Assembly (NCBI RefSeq): GCF_037975245.1 | Contig: NC_092568.1 | Span: forward strand, 34,504,501-34,568,500 | From: Apostichopus japonicus | Taxonomy: Eukaryota > Echinodermata > Holothuroidea > Aspidochirotida > Stichopodidae | Direction of reading: 5' to 3' | DNA length: 64,000 nt | Part shown: in pieces, positions 50,874-62,008 of the stretch | Layout: the number at the start of each line of letters is the position of its first letter | Numbering within the stretch: position 1 is the stretch's first letter | Notes under the pieces: generated by a model | Databases searched by the model: none | The model's input: only the letters and a program-made list of their open reading frames with translations | Told to the model about the DNA's origin: nothing | Program-made: the position numbers and the translations under genes

Positions 50874-52605
50874 TCCTGCTTCCACCTGATCCACCCACGG
50901 AACAAAACAGAACACAGCCCTCCCCCCCCCCCCCTCCAAAAAAGAAGAAAAATGGAAAATACGGCACTCCTTACACATAACGTTAACATACTGTAACGGA
51001 TGAAAGCTCGGTGACTGTGGGAACCATTGCAACTTTCCCGCGATTTCTTAGCAGTATTCAAATGAGCTACCTGATGGACTCACAGCCGACACGGGGAAGG
51101 AACATATTAATTTTACATCATGTTGTAAGCTCAATAAGTGGAGATTCACTGAATGGACTCTTAAGAGTCCCTTTCCTATCGTGCTTTATAATTGATGATT
51201 AATTACAACTAAATTACAACTAAATCAGATGTTGCATTACAGCTTTCCCATCATGCATCATTTCCAATTATATATAATGGCATCACGTGACTGAGAGTTC
51301 ACGTGTTATATAAAGATCCAAGACAGGCTTGTTCTGGGTTTCTTCCTCGAGTCGATCAGTTAAACTAATCGCCTCCTATAATATCAGATTGACATTAAAA
51401 GTTTCAAGATTTTTTTTATATAGCTTCAAGCATCCTGGTGAAAATTGCGAGCGAATTCCATCATAGCGTAATCGAATTATTGATAATTGTAGCATAAGTG
51501 TCCTGAATAAAGCAAACAATGTTAGGTACATTGTTATAGTTACACACTGGCAGTAAAATGATTTGGTTTTCTTTATTTTTAACTAGTCTTGTTTTGACCT
51601 ATAATTGGATAGGGGTCGAACGTTACCTCAGGGATATAAAATTAACAATCTACAAATGACTGCAGTGTGGTTATACTGAGATATATCCTTAGTTATGAAG
51701 TCGAAGATTGCATGTAAATTTTATAGAAAAACATAAAACAAATTTGAAATATAATTAGTATCATTCTATGACATCACACCTGTTTGCTTCAAGTTCATTT
51801 CGGTACAAAACGTGTCAACTTTAAATGTTGTTATCTCGAAAAAGGTACGTAGGCAAAAGAAACTTCACGAGGATGCTTGGATTATGTTCCTCTGTCATCA
51901 ATCAGAAATGTTACCTGGACTATCCCTTAATTAAACAAATTAATACTCACCTACGTGAGGTGCTTTTTATGGTGGCGGTAGTCATAAACTGAATTCATGC
52001 TGGCACCATACCTGTTTAAGCAGACTTCTCCTCATCACGTATTGCATGAGAGATGCAACAAAGCATGGACAACTGATCTCTACACTAACTTCTAGTTTCT
52101 AGATGGAAATAAACTCAATTTTTGTAACCCTGCGAGCCACCTACAATTTTAATATTTGCCCTTCCCAATACTAGATACCGGTACATGTAGTTTGTGCATG
52201 GATGGTGTAGCCTCGTCCAGTTATGAAATTCTTTCCCCCAATTTGAAGTGAATTTAGAAGAAATGCTTAACATTTTTCTTGAAATTAAAAGGCCCTATCC
52301 ATGGAGGAAGGGATGCCCCTCAAGTTCCTAGGCCGACATATCCCATAGACTTTGTATTGCATTGCACTTGCAGCGTCTGTCGCTGTACAGACGACCCATT
52401 CCATATCTTTTCCTGCACGGAAAATAGGCATATTTACCATTTTAGTCTGGCAAAACACATATTTCACAGGGGTTCAAATGTTCAACTTCACTTCCTTGAT
52501 CAATAAGAATTGTTTTTGCGACATTCACTTCCCTTCCTTGGCCTCTCTTCGCATCACCTTCTCGGCCACCGACCGACATAGCAACGTATGAACTGTATGT
52601 GCGCG
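50874..52605. other. Spacer with one TATA-type promoter candidate
   Basis: A C-rich run lies near 50918-50936 and a promoter-like cluster at 51284-51340, listed separately. Otherwise it is AT-rich with no recognisable exon. Confidence 0.45.
51284..51340 (+). promoter_or_regulatory. Possible TATA promoter with paired E-boxes
   Basis: Two CACGTG E-boxes 16 bases apart (51284-51289 and 51300-51305) are followed immediately by TATATAAA (51307-51314). A start site would fall near 51340. The arrangement looks like a real pol II core promoter, but no downstream coding exon on the plus strand was recognised, so its gene is unknown or it is coincidental. Confidence 0.3.
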
Positions 52606-52705
52606 GTGATGTTTTGAATATCCCAACATGGCCGCTGAGTCACTTCCGGCTGCTTCACACACGGAGCCGCGCAGCCTATCCAGTTAGTGTAGAGATCAGT
52701 GGCAT
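52606..52705 (+). repeat. Dispersed repeat with YY1-like and ETS-like sites, copy C
   Basis: Contains ACATGGCCGC, CACTTCCGG, TGCTTCACAC, ATCCAGTTAGTGTAGAG and ATCAGTGG, in the same order as copies at 21037-21130 and 23862-23975. An 82-codon open frame (52599-52847) overlaps the copy and runs beyond it, but I recognise nothing in it. Confidence 0.7.
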
Positions 52706-53886
52706 GGACAGCCTATTCTATAAATTGGACAGCCTTTCAGAAGTTTTTGTTACAGGTGGCATACTCCTATTAGAGTCTATATCAATCCGCTCGATTGTTC
52801 TCCTTCAGGAAAAGTGCCAAAAAGCAGCGGGAGAACATCTTTTGTGACCTGTTTTCAATCATAATCTAGTTTTTTTGTGGCTTGCATGTTGAAGAGCATG
52901 AATGGGATTATATGTGGTGAGAAAATTGGGTCAATTGAGGCAATTTTAGATCCCTTTAGGCCTCCCAGGAGCAGCGTAGGAAATTTGTTTAACACTGAGT
53001 GAAGAGGTTTGTTTACAAGTGACGAAAACTTCCAGACCACATTACTTTTGTGATTTAGTGTGTAAGTCAATGGGGCTTTTAATGGGCGTATGCTACCTAC
53101 AGGCAACTCGTCTTTGTCTTAATGAAACATTCCATGTTACTTTGGAATATATCAAATATGAACATGTTCAAGATATTAAGGATCCAAATGGTCTTTCTGA
53201 TTCCACCAAACAATTACCTTTTTAATTTCAATCAAGTATCCGACTATGTACTATTTTTTTTTTATAAATCCATTTGTTTTACTAGAAGCAGAAAAATTTA
53301 GTTTTTAACAAAATTGAAACGATGTTGCACGTTCTTTGCTATTAAAGGTTTAATACATTAAGTTCCTATTGTTTATTTGTATATTTATTGATAATCGTTA
53401 AGCAGGGAATAGTAACTGATTCGTGTTTTGTTTAACGTTTTCAATATGTCAATTATTGTATATTTCTGTTAGTGTTTAACTACATCAACATTGCAAATAT
53501 AGAGATGGATCACAAATCTCTTTAATTGTGCCTTACAGTGATCGACGGATAAGTAATTAATTTCATCTCGTAAGCAATTAAACTTACAACAAGCGATACA
53601 GATAAGTTGGCATTCCATTGTCGGATAAGTCTTTCAATAAAATGACACGCAACACAGAAAGAAAAAAAAAATTTTTCAGCAATTTTTTCTCAGTTTTTTA
53701 CTACATCATCTGACACAGTATGAAGGAGAAGAAAAAAAAAATTGTAACACTTTAAGAATGTCACGCTTGATAAAGCATGGGCTACAAAAAAACCCAAAAC
53801 AACTTGATTCCCTCTCACACCTTACATCAAGGTTGTAACCATGTGATCATGACGGGTGAAACATAAACGTATATAGACTTCGTGAA
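52706..53886. other. AT-rich spacer, nothing recognised
   Basis: No coding, RNA or mobile-element signal was recognised here apart from poly(A)/poly(T) stretches near 53660-53750. Confidence 0.45.
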
Positions 53887-54232
53887 CAAGGGCGTAGGAA
53901 CCGGAGGGCTGGGGCGCCAGCCCCCCAGTGAAAAATATGGGGGGGGGGAAGTATCATTCCGCCCCCGCGATCCGCAAGTCAGAAAACCCCTTTTTCATTT
54001 CCAAATGAGAAAAAAATCTCATTTGGAGCACCAAATTGCATCTAAGGCCACGTGAAAATGCAAAATTATTTACAAAATGGAGTGGTTGTTGAAGTGTGCT
54101 ATATTGCACCACATTGCATCTGAGGCCACCTGGAAATGCAAAAAATTCCAAAGGAGGGGCACCCCCTCCCCTTAGACCCCTCCCCCAGGCCGGCCTTCAG
54201 TCCCCACTCAAAAGTACCTTCCTACGCCACTG
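53887..54232 (+). mobile_element. Mini-transposon family M (hAT-like MITE), copy 1
   Basis: Ends CAAGGGCGTAGGAA and TTCCTACGCCACTG are inverted repeats. Flanks TTCGTGAA (53879-53886) and TTCGAGAA (54233-54240) form an 8-bp target duplication with one mismatch. The 346-bp body contains G/C-rich ends, the palindrome AAATGAGAAAAAAATCTCATTT, cut short here by two bases on each side, and two related ATGCAAAAT/TGCATCT blocks. It is the same family as 57044-57405, in the opposite direction. Confidence 0.85.
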
Positions 54233-54809
54233 TTCGAGAAGTATACCGAGTCTCATCACAAGGGAAGAGATAGTGTACATGATCTTGGTAAAAGGTTGGT
54301 GCAGCGATCTAGTTTGTTTCTTAATTGTTACTGTCTACAACCGTTAACGTCAATAATCATGTATCTAGATATATCTAGAGCATATATATATGGTCAATTA
54401 TTAGTGTTTATTATTGTAACACGGCTGATCATGATTGCTCGTAACATTTAATTTACTGGAAGATGAAGTACATGTTCGTATTGGCTATCTGAGCTTGGCT
54501 CAATGGTTATACAGGACTCCATTGCATTATCACGATGTCTAATGTATACAAAATGGTCAGTAATACAGAGAACTATTTTCAGTGAAAGGACATTGGAACT
54601 TGAAATCAATACACCACTATACAGACGGTATGAATTGTATTAACTTACACTTGTGTAAGTAAAACCTCTAATATTATGTGACCTTAATTTTACACCTAAG
54701 AAAGTTACAATTGTAATCTATTTTTGTATAAGAGTTTTAAACTTGAATTTCTACATTACAACCAATCTAGTGAAATGCAGACGATCTTTTTTTTTAAAGG
54801 TTTGAACTA
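54233..54809. other. Short spacer between the mini-transposon and the minus-strand exon
   Basis: AT-rich, probably containing the 3' untranslated region of the minus-strand exon at 54810-55344. Nothing else was recognised. Confidence 0.4.
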
Positions 54810-55344
54810 TTAACAAAAATGAGCTAATAAGATGAGAGTAAGACACATTTGTACAGCCCAGAAGTAGGTTTTCACAAACCGATTTGAGGTTCCTGAAGAA
54901 CTTGTCTTTGCTTCTTGTGCAATTGCTGCTTGATCTACTTCTGTCTGTGAAGGCTTAATGTCATTCCCATTTTCATCATTCCAGATGCTACCGTACTTAG
55001 CTCTCATTACACCACCATTGATATTGACAATGAAACTGATATCCCCCTTTTGTTGGATATTTTGCCATATGTACCCCTGAGAGAGACACCAGATGGAGAC
55101 ATAAACATCACTGCCATCAGGGGAAATTCCAACAAAGTCCAATGGTAAGACTTTGGCAAACCCTGCTGTTATAAAGTTCCCGTACGTCGACTTAATCGTG
55201 GCACTAGCAGACACGTATCCGACCCCGACACCGATGGACATCTCCTGAGATGTTAGTTCCTTCACATCTACCTTCACGTATATGGGTTCGAAGTAACCAT
55301 TAGCCACATGAGTTGTAGAATATCCCATTGCCGATATTACGGCT
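54810..55344 (-). CDS. Unrecognised protein, single or last exon (172 codons from first ATG)
   Basis: This is the longest open frame in the window and much richer in ordinary codons than its surroundings. The exon is bounded upstream by an acceptor (ATTCTACTCAG, exon starting 55344), and the frame is open from there to the stop at 54810-54812. Either the ATG at 55326-55328 is the start after a non-coding leader exon, or the frame continues from an upstream coding exon. The sequence begins MGYSTTHVANGYFEPIYVKV and alternates short beta-strand-like segments with glycines (GVGVGYVSASATI). A YGSIWNDENGND block and an Ala/Ser-rich segment follow, and it ends in a hydrophobic stretch (VQMCLTLILLAHFC). 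That end could be a membrane anchor or, after SSSGTSN, a GPI-attachment signal. I see no signal peptide unless one is supplied upstream. I do not recognise the family and assign no function. Confidence 0.6.
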
Positions 55345-56606
55345 CTGAGTAGAATAGAAGAATTATGATATTGAAAATTAGAATATAAAGATCGTGAATA
55401 ACACTCTTTTTGACAGCTTCAGGTTACTAATGGAAGTGTTAAAGATAGAACAAGCCACTACAAAGTTCGCCTTAAACATATAGAACGATACACTTTAGAG
55501 GACTAAAGTTTCGATCCTAGCAGGATCTATACTAATAATGAAGAAACAAATTATGAGTTACGGCACAACAATTAAAGAGAAATGACCTTCTTACGGACCT
55601 TCTTCTCGGAGTGTTGCATTCGTGGAGCGTGACCTCAAAGTCTGATTACGTATTAAATTGTGATGGTTTAAACCAGGGTTTCCCTAACTTTATCCCCCAC
55701 GAACCCCCTGTGGATGTCAGAGTTTTCCAAGAACCCCCAACTTTTCGAGACACGATCTGAGTCATTATTATACTATAATACGCATAACAGTGCTTCCTAA
55801 AAGATCAAGTTCATAGTCTAATATTGTGGAGTTTGTCGATAGGTACGACTTGTGTACATTACTAAATGACATGATATATCAGATTTGAGTTCAATAAAAA
55901 GTATTCTAGTTTTGACTTTCAGAAACGTCTCACGTACCCCCTGGGATGGATTCACGCACCCCCTGGGGATTGATGCACCAGTTAGGGATCCCCTGGTTAA
56001 ACTATTGGGAGGGAGCGGGGGTTGTGTAGCACACTGGCGTGTTATAAATAGTCACGCAATAATGACGATGTACTTTTCTGTCAACATTTTGCAACAATAC
56101 GCAATGATCGAGCTAATGAAAATTCAAACAAAAATATTGCATGTCTCGTCTGTGTTTACAAAAAAAGTCAAAACTTAACCTTTTTTTCGGACGCATGCAC
56201 CGGAAGATGTATTTTTGCCAAAGCACATGCCCAAAGATTCGACATGATGCATTCTTTGCCAGTGCGACTATCACTACAATTCCCAAGTACCGATAGGACT
56301 GTGAGGTTTGGTACGGTATCGTGACGGTAAAAGACTATAACTTATGGGAAGTTCGTTACAGAGAGATAATTTGAACAATTTGAAGAATAAAAAAGTGACT
56401 AAAGTGGTCAATTTTGAAACATAGCTTTAATGCACATGGGATGATCATTAAGAGATATGGCAACTGATTTTTTGGGCTAATATACATTCACATGACGCTA
56501 AATAATCAGAAAGTTGCACCACATCAGAGGTAACTAGCAGCGTGGGTATTCATGGTGTGGTTACATGTGGTATGGTGCTAAGCCCATTATTGCCTCTTCT
56601 GGATAT
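55345..56606. other. Spacer containing one hAT-like mini-transposon
   Basis: Besides the element at 55674-55995, this region may hold the upstream exon(s) of the minus-strand gene, but I could not identify any. The rest is AT-rich. Confidence 0.4.
55674..55995. mobile_element. Mini-transposon with CAGGG...CCCTG ends (hAT-like)
   Basis: Left end CAGGGTTTCCCTAAC and right end GTTAGGGATCCCCTG are imperfect inverted repeats. The 322-bp body repeats ACCCCCTG-type blocks (CACGAACCCCCTG near the left, CGTACCCCCTGG and CGCACCCCCTGG near the right). Flanks GTTTAAAC and GTTAAACT resemble an 8-bp duplication with a one-base slip. The CAGGG(G)TTCCC-type end is common among hAT elements. Confidence 0.65.
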
Positions 56607-56786
<180 letters not shown>

Positions 56787-57043
56787 TATAGGAATGCCTT
56801 GCGCTGTGGCTTTATTGCGGTAGTCGTCAATAAAGCTCTTACATACGTTTGAACACTGCGTATTGCAGATTGATTTACCTCATACTTACCCGCATAATAT
56901 TATAACATGAATAACATGCATGATGCAAACGTCGGTGGACATGCAGATTACTGGAACCAATAATACGTCAACCAGTGGGAGGTTTTATCTAAAGAAAGAG
57001 ATATATAACAGACTGTATAGTTGCATTGAGAGAGACTATAAAA

Positions 57044-57405
57044 CAGTGGCGTAGGAAGGTACTTTTGAGTGGGGGGCTGAAGACTGATAGCCGGCCTGGG
57101 GGAGGGGTCTAAGGGGAGGGGGTGTCCCCCTCCTCTTTGGAATTTTTTGCATTTCCAGGTGGCCTCAGATGCAAGTTGGTGCAATATAGCACACTTCAAC
57201 ACCCACTCCATTTTGTAAACTTAATTTTGTATTTTCACCTGGCCTTAGATGCAATTTGGTGCTCCAAATGAGATTTTTTTTCTCATTTGGAAATGAAAAA
57301 GGGGTTTTCTGACTTGCGAAGCGGGGGGGCGGAATGATACTTCCGCCCCTCCACTTTTTTCACTGGGGGGCTGGCGCCCCCCAGCCCCCCGGTTCCTACG
57401 CCCTT
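57044..57405 (-). mobile_element. Mini-transposon family M (hAT-like MITE), copy 2, inverted
   Basis: Ends CAGTGGCGTAGGAA and TTCCTACGCCCTTG bound a 362-bp body that is the reverse complement of the element at 53887-54232 along nearly its whole length. It is flanked by a perfect 8-bp target duplication, CTATAAAA (57036-57043 and 57406-57413). The perfect duplication and high similarity between copies suggest recent movement. Confidence 0.9.
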
Positions 57406-58917
57406 GCTATAAAACGTAGCCTGCCTAAATATCCTAGAGTGGTCCTAAAGGGACATGCGAGGTATAGACGAAGCATGTCGATGTAACTTGATAACACGTT
57501 CAAGATGCGATATTCGTCAAGTTGACAAGTTATGTTAAGCGATAAATTCTTTGTTGAGATCCTGAGATGCGCGGGACTTGACAACACGCCAAAAATATGT
57601 TTCTTGTCGAGTTAACGAATTTGTCATGTTGTGGTGTTATACTAACATGCTAAGTCTATATAACACGACTGCCCCTATACAGAACCACGGCACTATATAG
57701 AGTAACCAACCGACTGTATAAGAGTAACTGTCATGTCATATAATGTTTTCAATTTACCGATTACAAAGAAAACATGCCAATTCCTGGTGATTGTTTCTTT
57801 TTATTGTTGTTATTGTTGTTGTTATGTCCTTCATACAGTATGGAAATATATCGTTTAACCTGTGACCTGAACGCGTGGAGTCGCACACCAAGGTCCAAGT
57901 ATGCAAGTATAGTGGACAGATGTTTTAAATGTATGGCAAAGCTATTGTTGTCACAAACAATATATCATAATATTCATGTCACAGTTGGGACAATGCTTGT
58001 AAAGCGCACGTTTATGCCAAGCTTCAAAGCACTCGTACTAACAGTATGAACAGTTCCTCAGATAAAGGTTAGGAAATGCATGTCCATTCTCAAATCGGTG
58101 GCAAGTTGGTCTCAGAATAGGAGCCAATTTGGACATAAGAGTACTAAAATCCCTCCCTCCCTCTGAATTTCCCAAGTTTGGGTAATATCAGGTAAGCAAA
58201 ATTCTAAAGCTTCCGGTTGCTCCGCTATCTCTAATTTCTATTTCAGGCTGTTGATTTCCTTTAAAGTCGCAACAAGAGAACACGGAATTTCTCCAAATTC
58301 AGATATACATACCCAAAAAAAATTGAGCTCCTCAGTCGCACATATAATGTTTTTGCTTAACCTCTTTATGCATGACCAAGAATTTTTGTTAAATACTTCC
58401 TGGAGTTTGCCCTCTGAATCCTCATTAGGGCCCCGAGAGGCACTCCAATCTCCAGAGAAGTTTTTAGAATAATTCCTCTTTCCGATTTGTAATATGCTGC
58501 AACGACTTTAACCTACCCGATGTACTCCTAATGAAGGTGTACAAGTGTAAATAAGAGACAAATTGACACTTTCCTTAATACATTTTTTCAAGCTAGTATC
58601 GAAATTGATCTAGACCCCTCTCTTAAAAAAAAACGGATTTATGCTCCTGCAGGGTACTATCCATATTCCCAAAAATTACAAAACGTCCATAATCATTACC
58701 TAAAAGCTTTATACAACACCTAATTATATTCGGCCATTTGATTAGTCAATTGCTCGTCGATTGCATGCAAAATCCGCTCTATTGCACGCTATGATGATAG
58801 AACCATGCGTTATACTTTTTTTGATAGCACTTTGAGAGCAGAGAAGCCTGTCTGTTCAAAACAATCTGTTGCATGAGTGCATTTTACATCCAATTATATC
58901 CAAATTTGAAGGTGCTG
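57406..58917. other. AT-rich spacer, nothing firmly recognised
   Basis: A plus-strand frame at 57774-58049 begins with a leucine-rich run resembling a signal peptide, but that run is encoded by TTGTTGTTA-type simple repeats and no domain follows. No other signal was seen. Confidence 0.4.
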
Positions 58918-59090
58918 TATAAAACAAATAATGAATGGTTTCCATTCGTGCAATAGTGCAAATATTTCATTCGTTGAAAGATGTAATTTGTTCCATTCAA
59001 CGAGGCGCAGCCAAGTTGAATGGAACATTCCATCTTTCAACTCATGAAATATTTGCACTATTGCACTCATAACCATTTATTATTTGTATA
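58918..59090. repeat. Near-perfect hairpin (inverted repeat), about 80-bp arms
   Basis: The left arm 58918-59001 and right arm 59015-59090 are reverse complements with few mismatches and short gaps. Paired blocks include TGCAATAGTGCAAATATTTC with its complement, and TTCCATTCAAC with GTTGAATGGAA. Only 13 bases (GAGGCGCAGCCAA) separate the arms. The outer ends (TATAAAACAAATAAT and ATTATTTGTATA) are also inverted. This is probably a fold-back mini-transposon; it could also be the template of a hairpin RNA. Confidence 0.85.
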
Positions 59091-61920
59091 ATAGTACTGA
59101 AACTTTAAGGGAATTGAAGTCAGACAAAAATTGTAAAAGGTGTTCTTTCTCCCTAACTGCAGTATACCATTTTTAAGTTAGCCTAATATGAGAATATTGA
59201 AATCATGAAATGTGGACTCAATTCATTCTTTAAAAAAGAAAGTTTAGTTTTCATTGTCTATAGAATGCGATGCTACTGATACAAAGCGTTATTAACATTT
59301 CAATTTCGAATGTTTAATTATATAAAATGATATACATTACATGCATGTACCTCGCTTAGTGCGCCACTACTTGGAAGGGTGTTCCTCATTCGGAAATAAA
59401 TTTTCCACAAAATATTATAATTACTAATAGGCCCACCTCTGTATGACTGCTGTCATAAATGGTAGGGGAGATGGAGACGGCAGCTATCAGTATTTTATAA
59501 GATGGGCAGTCATGACAAGGAGGCCTTAAAACAATGCTGTTTGAAGAAAATATTGCAGTCAAAAAGTAAGTTTCCTGAGGCTGCCGGAATCATGGGATAT
59601 ATAGAGAATGTTGGCAACCTTTCTCGCGACGTTATCATAATGTGTCGAAATATTCAGGCAAGAGTCAGAAACGATTCTGGCTTGAATCGGAAACGATTTA
59701 GGCAAGAACCGGGAATGATTCGGGTGAGAATCTGGAACTTATTTCGGGCAAGAATCGAAGATAATTCTGGGAAGCGACCGTGATTTGAAACCTTCTGAAT
59801 ATATTTTTTTAAATTTTAAATTGAATTTAACATTTTGTCACGAGGATGCCCAAATCTTTCAACAACTTTGGCCCGAATTTTAGTCCCCTGAAATTTTGTA
59901 GGCACAGTCTGCCCATGCGACCCCCCTCCCCCACCGCCTCGTAAGGCTTACTTAGGGGGAACTCACACTGATGATTGGATGTTTTGAGCAGCTTGCTTAA
60001 TTTGAATTTACTGTTTGATTTCACCATCGAAGGTCAGAACTCATTGGGTTTACATAAGATGGCTACTTTCACAATGAATGACAACATCAATTTAAGACGC
60101 CCATTTGAAATGAAAGAGAAATGACATACGAGTATGTCATAATCATCATGTTACATTTTCGTTCATTTATTTTCTATATAATACTATAGAGAAATTATTC
60201 CTTTCTAGAATGTCGATGGGAGATGACGACATAGATATTGCATATATGCAGTAAACATGAAAAGTTGAAATGGACATGCGAGGTCAGCGCAATTATTCCG
60301 TATAACTCTTGTCCTGCTATTTGTTCATGCTATCATATTAACATCATTTAAAAGCCGTGCTCGAAAAACGAGAGTGCTATTGGAAATATAAGCTGTCTTT
60401 ATAGTCAAACTTACGATCTAAAAATGTAATACGTAACACCATTCCTGAACTGAATCCATAAAGCTTTCTAAAATGTTTAAGGCCAAAAGTTGAGCAAAAT
60501 GTGAAGAGAAGGTTTATAAAACTTTTGATCGGGTGTTAGCTTTACTATTATATTAGTATGAATTATCGCCAATATAAGTTTACAACTTCACGTGGTTTAC
60601 CGATTTCTTCATGTTGCTAAGTTCTTAATGGTAATTCTACCTTACTTGAGAATGGATGCATCCCATTTATACACGTTTGCGTGACAGGCTGTTCTTCCTT
60701 GCAACTTTCTGCTCTTTCTTTATAAAACACTTATTGCATTACCATGGTTTAGTTATTTTGCGTAGCACTTTGCTGTTCAATAATAGGATTCAAATTTGAT
60801 TCATTCCTTTCATTTTGATAAAAATCGGTTTATCTCGAGCAAGCATTCGTAGTCGGGCCCAAACCCTAAAATTATCTTCCTGGTAACATTTAGTACACTA
60901 GGGCACTTTTTTGAGTTGATTTTGATCAAGTTTTTGATGTTGGTTATTAACACCAAATCGCTCATTAGCACGACTACCCACCCAACTTTCTTTTTGAAAA
61001 AGTGAAGTAAAAGTCCAAACGTTTGAAAAGTTCTGAAAAATATTAACTGTGGTAGTTTTCCTTAATTAAGAAGTGATGACAAGTGGAACAATCACAGACG
61101 AGTGTCTTATTGTGACTAAGTGAAATCTTAATTTTAGTAATGTTTGGAAAAATTACAAACCGAACTCTATATTGCTTTAAAGCTTTAGTATTAACCTTAA
61201 GCAATGTTGTTTATTAATAACCGTCTAACAATGACATGATGCCTTCCCTTTTCACTTGTACTTTAACTATAATAATTATTGTTGTTAATAATGTTTCAGT
61301 TGTATTTCAACATGCTCAGACCCCCTGCCATGTAATTGGATAAACTAATGAGCTAACTCCTGCAGCAAGTGATCATTTTGACTTTATTTATTATTTTAGT
61401 TTCAGGACGCCGTCCTATTTTTCTCTCTTTTATTAGTGTTATTGTTTCTCATTTTTCACCATCTTTCTGTTTACTCCTGTGATTCTTTGGAAGGTAAGAT
61501 TCATGCTAGCAAGCTAATATGAGCCTCTTTTTGAGTTCCTTCTTTCTCTATATTTATAAACATCTCTTGAATCGAATTGAATACCGGTGGTTGAAACGAA
61601 ACGAGAATTTCGTTTGGATTCTCTGTCCATAATTTTTACATCTACCTGCAGCATATTGGCCAACATCAAAACCACTTGAATGAATGAATTTCTGTTATAT
61701 ATTTTTTTATTATCAAGATGACTTATCTCGGAAAACTTTTTGCGTTGCATTATCGTATTTAAAAGTATTTGCAATAAAAATGTTTGTTATCATTCCGTAC
61801 AAATGTTCTATGTGAGACATTCACTAACAAACTTCAGTTTTTCGTACTTATATACCATTCTATGTCCCCTCTTTGAACGTTAAAACAAAGTTTTCCCTGT
61901 CTGCGCTACTATTACCACAG
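59091..61920. other. Spacer with one minisatellite; no recognised gene
   Basis: Apart from the tandem repeat at 59646-59780, I see nothing but AT-rich DNA and short open frames. A hydrophobic segment bounded by plausible splice sites (about 61405-61494) was considered and not called. Confidence 0.45.
59646..59780 (+). repeat. Degenerate minisatellite, about 22-26 bp units
   Basis: About six imperfect units built around CAAGAATCGGGAAYGATTC, with repeated ATTCNGG and GGCAAGA blocks. Confidence 0.65.
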
Positions 61921-62008
61921 GGAATTGGTAAAGATTGTGGTAAAAGGTAACTTCAATGTAACTACTTACCCAAGCGATGGTTTTGTGCTGGAATACGAAT
62001 TCACCTCT
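61921..62008 (+). other. Possible CUB-domain-like exon piece
   Basis: An acceptor (CTATTACCACAG) ends at 61920 and a donor GTATCT follows 62008. Between them one frame reads ELVKIVVKG, then NFNVTTYPSDGFVLEYEFTS. The hydrophobic strand, Ser/Thr turn, then GF-x-L-x-Y-x-F pattern is what the last strands of a CUB domain look like. The exon would encode only 29 residues, no neighbouring CUB exon was found, and the donor is ordinary. Known CUB proteins are secreted or cell-surface adhesion and protease-associated proteins; no specific function is inferred. Confidence 0.3.

Noticed and set aside
49645-51061. Frames with repeated SFRPT / HFAQP / VISPN peptides
   Set aside because: They are translations of the CATTTCGCCCAACC minisatellite arms in three frames.
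54496-54542. tRNA A-box-like GGCTCAATGGTTA
   Set aside because: No B box or cloverleaf pairing follows.
57774-58049. Frame starting with a leucine-rich, signal-peptide-like run
   Set aside because: The leucines come from a TTGTTGTTA simple repeat and the rest has no recognisable content.
61405-61494. Hydrophobic segment between an acceptor (TTTCAG) and a donor (GTAAGA), like a signal peptide
   Set aside because: It has no initiating Met and its phase does not join the CUB-like exon at 61921 (a stop results).
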